DNA from: Thermodesulfovibrionales bacterium
Lineage (GTDB): Bacteria > Nitrospirota > Thermodesulfovibrionia > Thermodesulfovibrionales > Dissulfurispiraceae
NCBI GenBank assembly: GCA_021129835.1
Contig: JAJOKM010000109.1
Location: 1-8,571 of the forward strand
Length of the DNA: 8,571 nucleotides
Direction of reading: 5' to 3'
The translations under genes and the position numbers were made by a program. Numbering within the stretch: position 1 is the stretch's first letter; every line of letters starts with the position of its first letter. Under the pieces are notes generated by a model. The model did no database searches. It saw nothing but the letters and a program-made list of their open reading frames with translations, and had not been told where the DNA came from. This document shows, piece by piece, positions 1-6,462 of the stretch.

Positions 1-10
1 CCCAAAAATG

Positions 11-106
11 TCACCCCGAGCGACACGAGGGGTCTTATAACTCATTGATAGTAAAAGATTCCTTACTTCGTTCGGAATGACAAACAGAGACTTTTGCAAG
101 GGCTTC
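11..106. repeat. Intergenic palindromic repeat remnants upstream of dnaN
   Basis: Three repeat pieces lie here. ACCCC at 13-17 pairs with GGGGT at 29-33. ATTCC at 58-62 pairs with GGAAT at 74-78, followed by GAC. GACTTTTGCAAG at 89-100 is followed by GGCTTC. The last piece recurs in inverted orientation at 8518-8535 (12 identical bases), and the ATTCC/GGAAT palindrome recurs near 5640-5702 and at 8539-8557. The pieces look like fragments of a short non-coding dispersed element of the REP or MITE kind. No coding region covers this stretch. Confidence 0.6.
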
Positions 107-137
107 ATCTGTGTAACTATTCTAAAATGTAATAAGG

Positions 138-143
138 TATAAT
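138..143 (+). promoter_or_regulatory. Probable -10 element of the dnaN promoter
   Basis: A perfect TATAAT lies 25 bases upstream of the dnaN start. No good -35 hexamer lies 16-18 bases upstream; the best candidate, TGTAAC at 112-117, is 20 bases away. An own promoter would fit the lack of an adjacent dnaA in the visible upstream 168 bases. The dnaN ribosome binding site, AAGGGGG at 156-162, follows 6 bases before the ATG. Confidence 0.45.
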
Positions 144-168
144 AAACAGTGTAACAAGGGGGAAATTA

Positions 169-1302
169 ATGAAGGTAATAATAGAAAAAGATGAATTACA
201 GAGAAGATTATCTGATATTCAGAGCATAGTAGAAAAGAGAGACACAATCCCTATTCTAAGCCACTTTTTATTATCGGTAGAGAAGGAAAATTCATATATT
301 ATAGCTACAGATGCTGAAATGGCCATTAAAGAGCCAATTACACTTAATGCAGTAGAGACAGGCAGCATATGCATTCCTGCAAAAAGGTTGTTCGAAATAG
401 TGAGAGAATTAGAAGATAAAATAATACTTGAGTCTGTTGACTCTGAGTGGGTGAAGATTAGATCAGGAAAGAGTTCTTTTCGCCTGGCATGTCTCTCCGC
501 TTTAAACTTTCCCGGGTGGCTATCGATTGAAGGTGCTGAAGAAATGGATATCGTATCGTCATTGCTTTTTGAGATGATAAATAAAACGATATATGCAGCA
601 AGCGAGTCTACACATCAAATGTTTAATAATATCCTTTTTCATATAAAAACCGACATGTCTGGCACTGAGCAGACAGGTGGAATAGCAGTAATGGTTGGTA
701 CAGATGGACATAGGTTGGCCATTTCTGAAAAAGCTATAAGGAGTTCTTTTAAGGAAGACAAAAAAATAATTATCTCAAAAAAATCTATGGCTGAGTTAAA
801 AAAATTTATAAGTGATGGTGAAAAGGTTATAAATATAGCTTTAGGGGGAAATTACATTCTTTTCAGTATTGATGGCAAACAGTTTTCGGTAAGGTTAATA
901 GAGGGAACATATCCCGATTATAAGAAGACGATACCATTAGGAAATGAGAAAATATTAAGTGTGAGCAAAGATGCCTTAATGAAATCTTTGAGAAGGGTCT
1001 CAGTGATAAACAGGGAAAAGAGCAATACGGTGAAGGTAGACATTAATCCTAATAATATACCGAATAGTATGGTTATTTCCTCTTTAAATCCTAACATCGG
1101 AGAGGCGAATGAAGAGATTGATGTGAGCTATTCAGGAGAAGCAATGACAATATTTTTCAATGCAAGATATATATTAGAAGCGATGGGCGTTATGTCATCT
1201 GAAAGGATCGTCTTTAAGCTTGACGGACCTCTGGGTGCTGCCTTGGTAATGGAAGACAGAAAAGAAGACTATAGATGTGTAATAATGCCAATGAGGGAAT
1301 GA
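169..1302 (+). CDS. dnaN: DNA polymerase III beta subunit (sliding clamp)
   Basis: This encodes the ring-shaped processivity clamp that tethers the replicative polymerase to DNA and docks many replication and repair proteins. The 377-residue length is close to the usual 365-380. Visible hallmarks are TDGHRLA at residues 178-184, LIEGTYPDY at 243-251, NARYILEA at 331-338 and the C-terminal VIMPMR, which together match the three-domain clamp with its C-terminal partner-binding pocket. The ATG at 169 is supported by AAGGGGG six bases upstream and by the typical opening MKVIIEKDEL. It is followed after 57 bases by gyrB in the same orientation, probably as one transcription unit. recF, often found between the two genes, is missing, and no dnaA is visible upstream. 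Nothing in the frame looks broken. Confidence 0.97.
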   Translation: MKVIIEKDELQRRLSDIQSIVEKRDTIPILSHFLLSVEKENSYIIATDAEMAIKEPITLNAVETGSICIPAKRLFEIVRELEDKIILESVDSEWVKIRSGKSSFRLACLSALNFPGWLSIEGAEEMDIVSSLLFEMINKTIYAASESTHQMFNNILFHIKTDMSGTEQTGGIAVMVGTDGHRLAISEKAIRSSFKEDKKIIISKKSMAELKKFISDGEKVINIALGGNYILFSIDGKQFSVRLIEGTYPDYKKTIPLGNEKILSVSKDALMKSLRRVSVINREKSNTVKVDINPNNIPNSMVISSLNPNIGEANEEIDVSYSGEAMTIFFNARYILEAMGVMSSERIVFKLDGPLGAALVMEDRKEDYRCVIMPMRE

Positions 1303-1306
1303 CGAC

Positions 1307-1315
1307 TGTGGATAA
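1307..1315 (-). promoter_or_regulatory. DnaA box between dnaN and gyrB
   Basis: TGTGGATAA on the plus strand is the exact complement of the strong DnaA box TTATCCACA. It begins four bases after the dnaN stop codon and lies about 45 bases before the gyrB start. It is a single box. I see no cluster of boxes or AT-rich unwinding region next to it, so local regulation of gyrB is as likely as membership of an origin. A 9-mer can also occur by chance, but its position in a short replication-gene spacer makes it notable. Confidence 0.55.
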
Positions 1316-1348
1316 CTACACTTTTGGGAGAATAACCAAAAAATATAA

Positions 1349-1354
1349 AGGAGG
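1349..1354 (+). promoter_or_regulatory. gyrB ribosome binding site that decides the start
   Basis: AGGAGG (AAGGAGG from 1348) is a near-perfect Shine-Dalgarno sequence. The ATG at 1355-1357 abuts it with zero spacing, lies in another frame and reads only eight codons before a stop at 1379. In the gyrB frame the codons at normal distance are ATT at 1360 (5 bases) and ATC at 1363 (8 bases). The site therefore supports a non-AUG initiation codon for gyrB. Confidence 0.75.
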
Positions 1355-1359
1355 ATGAA

Positions 1360-3768
1360 ATTATCACGCATACAGAAGTAGGTGGCGAAGTAGAAGAATA
1401 TGGAGTAGAGGCAATAAAGGTATTAAAGGGGCTTTCTGCTGTAAGGATGAGACCCGCGATGTACATTGGTTCCACAGGGATAGAGGGGTTGCATCACCTG
1501 ATATATGAGGTGGTTGACAACAGTGTAGATGAAGCCCTTGCAGGGCACTGCACAAAAATTGATGTTGTTCTTCATCAGGATGGTAGTTGCACAGTAATAG
1601 ACAATGGGAGGGGTATTCCCACGGAGATATTACCGGGAGATAGCAAAGGCAGAACGGCCGCAGAAGTAGTGCTTACAGAGCTCCATGCAGGAGGTAAATT
1701 TGAGTCGAAGGCATATAAAAACTCTGGGGGACTTCATGGAGTTGGGATATCCGTTGTAAATGCCCTTTCTGAATGGCTAAAAATCGAAATAAAACAGAAA
1801 GGCAGTGTGTGGCAACAGAGATTTGAGAGAGGAAAGGTAAAGGAAACTTTAACTTATATAGGTGAGACAATAGATAGGGGAACAAGGATAACCTTTAAGC
1901 CCGACCCCGAGATATTTGAGACTACGGAGTTTAATTATGATCTGCTTTTTCAACGTCTAAGAGAGTTATCATTTTTAAACAAGGGACTCCAGATAACTAT
2001 ATCAGATGAAAAGACATCAAAAGGGCGACTCTTTCATTATGAGGGGGGAATTGTATCTTTTGTGGAACACCTGAATAAAAATAAGACCCCTATTCATCCC
2101 AAGCCCATATATATACATGGCGAAAGAGAAGGGATTTTTGCTGAAATAGCCCTTCAGTACAACGACGGATATACCGAAAATATATACACATTTGCTAATA
2201 ATATAAACACAAGGGAGGGGGGAACGCACTTAATAGGATTTAAATCCGCCCTAACAAGGACATCGAACAGCTACGGCACATCATTTGGTATTTTAAAGAG
2301 TGGAAAGGAGAGCATTTCAGGAGAGGATATAAGGGAAGGACTTGCAGCAGTTGTGAGTGTGAGACTTCCTAATCCACAGTTTGAAGGGCAGACGAAAATG
2401 AAATTAGGAAATAGCGAAGTTAAAGGAGTGGTTGAATCAATAATAAATGATGTCTTATCTTCATTTTTTGAAGAAAACCCTTCTATTGCAAAAAAGATTA
2501 TAGATAAAGCCATACAAGCATCACGGGCAAGGGATGCCGCCAGGAAGGCAAGAGAGTTGACAAGAAGGAAAGGGGCATTAGAAGGCACTGGGCTGCCAGG
2601 CAAACTGGCTGACTGTTCTGAAAAAGACCCTTCAAGGTCTGAAATATTTATTGTCGAGGGAGATTCTGCTGGAGGCTCTGCAAAACAGGGAAGGGACAGA
2701 CGCTTTCAGGCAATATTACCAATAAGAGGGAAGATACTCAATGTAGAAAAGGCTCGATTTGATAAAATGCTTTCCTCCGATGAAATAAAGACATTAATAA
2801 CGGCGATCGGAACAGGCATAGGACCAGGCGAATTCGATGTAACAAGGTCCCGCTATCACAAAATAATAGTCATGACAGATGCCGATGTGGATGGCGCTCA
2901 CATTAGGACACTACTTTTGACATTCTTTTATAGGCAGATGCCAGAACTAATCGAGAGTGGATACCTGTATATTACTCAACCGCCCTTATTCAGGATAAAA
3001 AAAGGAAAAAAAGAGAGGTATGTACAGAAAGAGACGGAATTAATGGAGATGATTCTTGAACTTGCCGCAGAAGATATTCAGGTATTTACTCCTATTGAGG
3101 TTATCGGCGGCAAAAAACTTGTTCTCCTTTTTAAAAAGATTTCTGCCTATGAGAGACTAATAGAGTGGTTTAATAAGAGACGAAGAGATCCCGAAATTGT
3201 CACTCTTCTTTTAAAGGAAGGAGTAAAGAAAGAAAATTTTAGACAGAAGGAATCAGTTGAGAGTCTTTTGCAAAAAATAAAGGAGAATATTACAAACATA
3301 AGGCATGGAGAGATACTCTTTGACGAGGAACACAATACATATTCAGTAGAAATAAAGCGCCATAACTACAGGATTGATCTTTCAGTGTTATTCATTCTAT
3401 CACCGGAGTTCAAGGAAATTTCAGATTTATATGAAGAAATAACAAAGATACTTGGCAGACCACCTTACAGACTGAATATAAAGAAAGAGACAAAGGAAAA
3501 AACCTCTTTAAAAGAGTTATTAGATGCTGCAATAGATGCTACCAAAAAAAGGCTGAACATACAGAGATATAAGGGACTTGGAGAGATGAATCCAGAGCAG
3601 TTATGGGAGACGACAATGGACATAGGAAAGAGGACTCTACTCCAAGTTGCAGTAGAAGATTCGGTCAATGCCGATGAAACATTTGATATGCTTATGGGTG
3701 AGCATGTTGAGCCGAGGAAGGAGTTCATAGTTAAACATGCCCTTGAGGCGAGACATATCGATATTTAA
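1360..3768 (+). CDS. gyrB: DNA gyrase subunit B
   Basis: This is the ATPase subunit of gyrase, which with GyrA introduces negative supercoils. With a start at 1360 it has 802 residues, close to E. coli GyrB. The GHKL ATPase domain shows EVVDNSVDEA at about 50-59, DNGRGIP at 81-87 and GGLHGVG at 123-129, and the transducer shows QTK at 344-346. The TOPRIM domain has EGDSAGG at 433-439 and DADVDG at 507-512. An insert of about 160 residues precedes RYKGLGEMN at 736-744, as in Gram-negative GyrB. The only ATG near the N-terminus (1447) would delete the arm IKVLKGLSAVR, which is conserved in the family and contacts ATP across the dimer. The in-frame stop at 1333 limits extension, and no GTG or TTG lies between. 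I therefore place the start at ATT 1360 or ATC 1363, guided by AGGAGG at 1349-1354. A one-base error in the AAA run at 1358-1360 is an alternative. gyrA is not adjacent. Confidence 0.95.
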   Translation: MITHTEVGGEVEEYGVEAIKVLKGLSAVRMRPAMYIGSTGIEGLHHLIYEVVDNSVDEALAGHCTKIDVVLHQDGSCTVIDNGRGIPTEILPGDSKGRTAAEVVLTELHAGGKFESKAYKNSGGLHGVGISVVNALSEWLKIEIKQKGSVWQQRFERGKVKETLTYIGETIDRGTRITFKPDPEIFETTEFNYDLLFQRLRELSFLNKGLQITISDEKTSKGRLFHYEGGIVSFVEHLNKNKTPIHPKPIYIHGEREGIFAEIALQYNDGYTENIYTFANNINTREGGTHLIGFKSALTRTSNSYGTSFGILKSGKESISGEDIREGLAAVVSVRLPNPQFEGQTKMKLGNSEVKGVVESIINDVLSSFFEENPSIAKKIIDKAIQASRARDAARKARELTRRKGALEGTGLPGKLADCSEKDPSRSEIFIVEGDSAGGSAKQGRDRRFQAILPIRGKILNVEKARFDKMLSSDEIKTLITAIGTGIGPGEFDVTRSRYHKIIVMTDADVDGAHIRTLLLTFFYRQMPELIESGYLYITQPPLFRIKKGKKERYVQKETELMEMILELAAEDIQVFTPIEVIGGKKLVLLFKKISAYERLIEWFNKRRRDPEIVTLLLKEGVKKENFRQKESVESLLQKIKENITNIRHGEILFDEEHNTYSVEIKRHNYRIDLSVLFILSPEFKEISDLYEEITKILGRPPYRLNIKKETKEKTSLKELLDAAIDATKKRLNIQRYKGLGEMNPEQLWETTMDIGKRTLLQVAVEDSVNADETFDMLMGEHVEPRKEFIVKHALEARHIDI

Positions 3769-3775
3769 ATGCCTA

Positions 3776-3841
3776 TTTGGGTTTTGAGTTTTTAAAAACC
3801 ACCGCTTTTTTAGGTTTACTGTCTTCAACTCAAAACCCAAA
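3776..3841. terminator. Inverted repeat between convergent genes, probable bidirectional terminator
   Basis: A perfect 15-bp inverted repeat (3776-3790 with 3827-3841, opening TTTGGG and closing CCCAAA) surrounds a 36-base loop. It begins eight bases after the gyrB stop codon and ends about 20 bases before the stop of the opposing diguanylate cyclase gene. A T-run lies in the loop (3806-3811) and another just beyond it (3864-3870). The position suits transcription stop in both directions. The long loop and weak A/T stem make it an atypical intrinsic terminator. An extra copy of AACTCAAAAC occurs at 3848-3857, so the block may instead derive from a dispersed repeat. Confidence 0.45.
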
Positions 3842-3861
3842 ACTTATAACTCAAAACTATC

Positions 3862-5439
3862 TTATTTTTTACTACATCGCTTAGCGGAATACATTTCTTT
3901 GTCTGCTGCTGCGATGAGCCCCTTTTCATTTATGCTGTCGAAGGGATAGGTAGCCACTCCAATACTTAAAAAAGTAGAGACGAAATCCTTTCCGGTTAAA
4001 GCGAAGAGTTTTGTTCTTAGCTTTTCATGAATCCTCTCAGCCATGGTCAGTGCGCCATTTCTAGGGGTATTAGGTAAGATCACCAAGAACTCATCTCCAC
4101 CGTAGCGGCCGACGGAATCCCCATCCCTCAAAGAGCCTTTTACAAGAGAGGCTATATGTTTTAGGGCTTTATCTCCCACTATATGACCATAAGTATCGTT
4201 GATCTCTTTCAAATTATCTACATCTAATATCATTATAGAGAAGACATCCGCCCTTCTTTTAGCCCTCTTAGTCTCATAGGTCAAAATCTCATTAATTCGT
4301 CGGTGGTTAAATATATCGGTTAAGCCATCTTTGAAGGCCAATTCCATGGTCTTTTTGTAGAGACGACTGATCTCTTCCTCTGCCTTTTTCCTTCTCGTGA
4401 TGTCTCTTATAACACCTTCGTATCCGGAAACTTTTCCATCTCTATCTTTCCTTGTGTTGGCTGTGATCGAGACATAGACAATAGTCCCGTCGCTCTTTTT
4501 AAATTGGACTTCATAGTCTGCGACAAAGCCATCTCTCTCTATTGCTTCTCGAAACTTCTTTCTGTCTTCTGGGTCGGCATATAAATCTCTTGCTATATCC
4601 AGCTTTAGTAGTTCTTCTCTGCTATACCCAAAGATAGTAGTCCCTGCTTCATTGACATCGATGAACCTTCCTTCGATATCCGAGAGATAGAAAAAATCCT
4701 TTGATTTTTCAAATATCCTCTTATATTTTTCTCTTGACTCCTTTAATGTCTCCTCTAATTCCTTCCGCTCGGTGATATTATTAATATAGATTAGTAATTC
4801 AGGGGTTTTCGCGTATTCAGTTGTAGCAACTCGTTTATTCACCCAGATGACCCTGTTATCTCTGGTTAGACCCCTACATTCGTAGTACAAGGGTAATTCT
4901 TCCTTTTTTAGCTCAGCTTTACTCCACCACACCTCTTTGGCAGCCTCCCTGTCTTCAGGGTGTATGAGGTTCAGGGCATTCATGCCTATTGCTTCTCCTT
5001 TGGTGTAGCCAAAAATTTCTGAAAATTTCTTATTCACAAAGTTTATTTCTCTGTTCTGGCAGGTATAGATACCAATGGGAGAGTCTTCTATGAATTTAAT
5101 GTAATTGTCCGTAGTCTTTCTCTCTCTGGCTATAACATCCAAGAACAAGTGAGCACCTCTGTGGCCTATAATCTGGATATCATCTGGTTTGGACTGGGTG
5201 AGCTCATTGTAGATTGACTGCTCACCTGTCAACTCTATGATAACAGACAGCCCTTCCAGGGCGTAAAAATCTTTATAGTCATTTGTGATATAGATTTTTT
5301 TCTCTCTGGAAGAGATAATTCCTGGGGCGTCTTGGTTAAGGTCTGCTACTCCTACAATTTCTATATTCAACTCCTCAAGTGTTGCCATCTCCAGGAATTC
5401 GTAACAGCGATTTCCACCGCCAACAATAGCTACTCGCAT
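3862..5439 (-). CDS. Rossmann-PAS-PAS-GGDEF diguanylate cyclase
   Basis: The product probably makes cyclic di-GMP from two GTP in response to a bound ligand or redox cue. I prefer the ATG at 5439, giving 525 residues, because AAGGA lies six bases upstream and MRVAIVGGG is a natural beginning. The frame stays open to an ATG at 5487 (541 residues), which lacks a ribosome binding site, and a GTG at 5457 follows GGAGG. In the 541-residue numbering, residues 17-120 form a Rossmann-like domain with the glycine-rich turn VAIVGGGNRC. Two PAS domains with their ITERKE and ITRRKKAEEE ends span about 128-245 and 252-370. The GGDEF domain spans about 378-541, with metal-binding LDVDN at 421-425 and intact GGDEF at 463-467. 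R454-x-x-D457 lies five residues before GGDEF, which is the product-inhibition I-site. No membrane segment or signal peptide is seen, so it should be cytoplasmic. No EAL domain is present. Confidence 0.9.
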   Translation of the reverse strand: MRVAIVGGGNRCYEFLEMATLEELNIEIVGVADLNQDAPGIISSREKKIYITNDYKDFYALEGLSVIIELTGEQSIYNELTQSKPDDIQIIGHRGAHLFLDVIARERKTTDNYIKFIEDSPIGIYTCQNREINFVNKKFSEIFGYTKGEAIGMNALNLIHPEDREAAKEVWWSKAELKKEELPLYYECRGLTRDNRVIWVNKRVATTEYAKTPELLIYINNITERKELEETLKESREKYKRIFEKSKDFFYLSDIEGRFIDVNEAGTTIFGYSREELLKLDIARDLYADPEDRKKFREAIERDGFVADYEVQFKKSDGTIVYVSITANTRKDRDGKVSGYEGVIRDITRRKKAEEEISRLYKKTMELAFKDGLTDIFNHRRINEILTYETKRAKRRADVFSIMILDVDNLKEINDTYGHIVGDKALKHIASLVKGSLRDGDSVGRYGGDEFLVILPNTPRNGALTMAERIHEKLRTKLFALTGKDFVSTFLSIGVATYPFDSINEKGLIAAADKEMYSAKRCSKK

Positions 5440-5503
5440 TGGTTTTCCTTTTTGCACTCTCTCTTCCTCCTCTCCCGCACTCATCATGACAGTTACCAGT
5501 TAA

Positions 5504-5530
5504 AAACCGATAACCGCAAACCGATAACCG
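5504..5530. repeat. Direct repeat upstream of the diguanylate cyclase gene
   Basis: AAACCGATAACCG occurs at 5504-5516 and again at 5518-5530, two perfect 13-base copies one base apart. A related TTACCAG stretch precedes them. The block sits between the cyclase gene start and its possible promoter, so it would lie in the 5' untranslated region. It may be a small dispersed tandem repeat or an operator; nothing decides between these. Confidence 0.6.
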
Positions 5531-5574
5531 TGCCTTGAGTGTAAGGCTGCAGGCGAATTAAACCCACTTATTAT

Positions 5575-5603
5575 GTAATAACATATTATGATGAAGTTGT
5601 CAA
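5575..5603 (-). promoter_or_regulatory. Possible promoter of the diguanylate cyclase gene
   Basis: Read on the minus strand, a perfect TTGACA at 5603-5598 is followed after 17 bases by TATTAC at 5580-5575, which matches the -10 consensus at four of six positions. The leader to the ATG at 5439 would be about 130 bases and includes the 13-base direct repeats. The region is A+T-rich with short palindromes (TTATTATGTAATAA), so other -10 choices exist. Confidence 0.35.
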
Positions 5604-5631
5604 AAACCTTAAAAAATAAAAGCATTTTTTC

Positions 5632-5702
5632 GTCATTCCGGCGGAACCATTCTCAAAGGCAGATTCCGACTTGTCCTGTCATTCCGACTTGTTCGGAATC
5701 TG
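5632..5702. repeat. Palindromic intergenic repeat
   Basis: GTCATTCCG occurs at 5632-5640 and 5678-5686. ATTCCGA at 5681-5687 pairs with TCGGAAT at 5693-5699 around the loop CTTGT. Alternatively CAGATTCCGA at 5660-5669 pairs with TCGGAATCTG at 5693-5702. The 7-bp stem and CTTGT loop match the copy at 8539-8557, so this is a dispersed family. A frame open through it (5588-5809) shows no protein-like features and is not called. The 385-base spacer 5488-5872 otherwise holds the direct repeat, a minus-strand promoter candidate and the PHO box. Confidence 0.7.
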
Positions 5703-5740
5703 TCTTGTCTCTAAGAAGGATTTCCGGCAAGGAATTAACA

Positions 5741-5780
5741 AGTAACCGAAATTTAACCGAATGGTCACATTACTGTAACA
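5741..5780 (+). promoter_or_regulatory. PHO box, four heptamers, upstream of the small-protein genes
   Basis: Four heptamers lie at exact 11-base intervals: AGTAACC (5741), TTTAACC (5752), GGTCACA (5763) and TGTAACA (5774). Seven-base direct repeats separated by four bases are the established arrangement for PhoB binding. The same arrangement, with GTAACCRAAATTTAAC in common, stands upstream of pstS. A possible -10, TAAAAT at 5802-5807, is 21 bases beyond the last heptamer, longer than expected, so the promoter itself is uncertain. The box points to phosphate-starvation control of the genes starting at 5873. Confidence 0.65.
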
Positions 5781-5872
5781 ATAAAGTGTTCTGTCTTGTT
5801 GTAAAATAAAGGTATTACGATTCAAAATCAGAAATTGGTTAAAGCGACAAAGATTCAAGGAGACATAATAGG

Positions 5873-6109
5873 GTGATTTTCTGTAGGGTAATACACCATG
5901 TCCCGGGACGCATCAAGATAGAGATACCATCTATAAAGGGTCTCTCGGAGGAGAATTTAGTGCAAGCGTCAAAAGGATTATCAGTTCCAGAGGGAATAAA
6001 AAATATTCGTCCCAATCCCTTTACAGGGAGAGTGGTAATTACCTATGAGCCAGAGAAGATAAATATTATGAAATACATAAAGGCCATGGCATCTAATTTA
6101 GAGGTATAA
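5873..6109 (+). CDS. Small HMA2-like domain protein
   Basis: This 78-residue protein resembles HMA2-type domains, ferredoxin-like folds related to heavy-metal-associated domains but lacking CxxC. The visible signature is HHVPGRIKIEIP at residues 8-19, then PEGIKNIRPNPFTGRVVITY at 39-58, which matches the usual pattern of a PGR motif on the first strand and an N-P-x-TG-x turn before the last strand. The only cysteine is C4, so metal binding of the classical kind is unlikely. The start is GTG at 5873 with AAGGAG at 5857-5862, ten bases upstream. No signal peptide or membrane segment is seen. It follows a PHO box and precedes the cysteine-rich gene by 33 bases, so the two are probably co-transcribed and induced under low phosphate. 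Its function is unknown. Family assignment is from pattern memory, not a search. Confidence 0.8.
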   Translation: MIFCRVIHHVPGRIKIEIPSIKGLSEENLVQASKGLSVPEGIKNIRPNPFTGRVVITYEPEKINIMKYIKAMASNLEV

Positions 6110-6142
6110 AGGCTTGTTAAGGGGTAAAAACAGGGAAATAGC

Positions 6143-6343
6143 ATGAAATGCCCACACTTAATAAAGGGGTTAACATTTGTCTGTAAGGCCGGAGATAAAC
6201 CATATGCGCCGACGCCCTTTCAACTTCAACAATATTGTAAAGGCAAGGAACATAAAAAATGCCCTTTATTGACAGTCCCAAAAAAACCGCCGCTCTTTGC
6301 TGTCAAAAATAAAGATACAACAAGAGATTGCGGATTAAAGTAA
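6143..6343 (+). CDS. Small cysteine-rich protein of unknown function
   Basis: This 66-residue protein has cysteines at positions 3, 14, 32, 40 and 63. The core is MKCPH near the start, then VCKAG, then QQYCKGKEHKKCPLL, giving spacing C-x10-C-x17-C-x7-C with a histidine (H37) three residues before C40. Such spacing suggests a bound zinc ion or iron-sulfur cluster, but that is inference. Short proteins with a CP..C..YC..H..CP pattern are familiar as uncharacterised proteins of anaerobic Gram-negative bacteria. The ATG at 6143 has AGGGA at 6132-6136, six bases upstream. The gene starts 33 bases after the HMA2-like gene and ends 119 bases before pstB, so it likely shares the PHO-box promoter. I see no secretion signal. 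Confidence 0.75.
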   Translation: MKCPHLIKGLTFVCKAGDKPYAPTPFQLQQYCKGKEHKKCPLLTVPKKPPLFAVKNKDTTRDCGLK

Positions 6344-6405
6344 TATCGTTCAAGCTTACCTGTAAAAGTTGCGAATTTATGTAATGGCAAATCCTTAGGC
6401 CTGGC

Positions 6406-6433
6406 TTGTTTTGCTGTAGTAATCTGGTATAAT
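6406..6433 (+). promoter_or_regulatory. Extended -10 promoter of pstB
   Basis: TATAAT at 6428-6433 is preceded by TGG (TG at 6425-6426), an extended -10 motif. TTGTTT at 6406-6411 lies 16 bases upstream as a -35. Transcription would start near 6440, leaving a leader of about 23 bases that carries GGAGG at 6450-6454, eight bases before the pstB ATG. I found no 11-base-periodic PHO heptamers here, so pstB may have basal expression in addition to read-through from the upstream promoter. Confidence 0.6.
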
Positions 6434-6462
6434 AGGTATTATGCCAGATGGAGGCGTGAAAA

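Noticed and set aside
2271..2603. A 110-codon minus-strand open frame inside gyrB
   Set aside because: It is antisense to well-conserved gyrB codons and has no recognisable features; it is a shadow frame.
5030..5038. TTATTCACA, a match to the relaxed DnaA box consensus
   Set aside because: It lies inside the first PAS domain coding sequence as an isolated site, which is expected by chance.
5440..5487. Start of the diguanylate cyclase at ATG 5487
   Set aside because: The extra 16 residues (MMSAGEEEER...) have no ribosome binding site before them, whereas the ATG at 5439 does and begins directly with the Rossmann strand. The GTG at 5457 after GGAGG remains possible.
5588..5809. A 73-codon plus-strand frame beginning MMKLSKTLKN
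   Set aside because: It runs through the palindromic repeat block and the PHO box, has no ribosome binding site and shows no protein-like conservation pattern.
6344..6462. Search for a third PHO box upstream of pstB
   Set aside because: TGTAAAA at 6361 and TGTAAT near 6379 are not at 11-base intervals and no series can be built.
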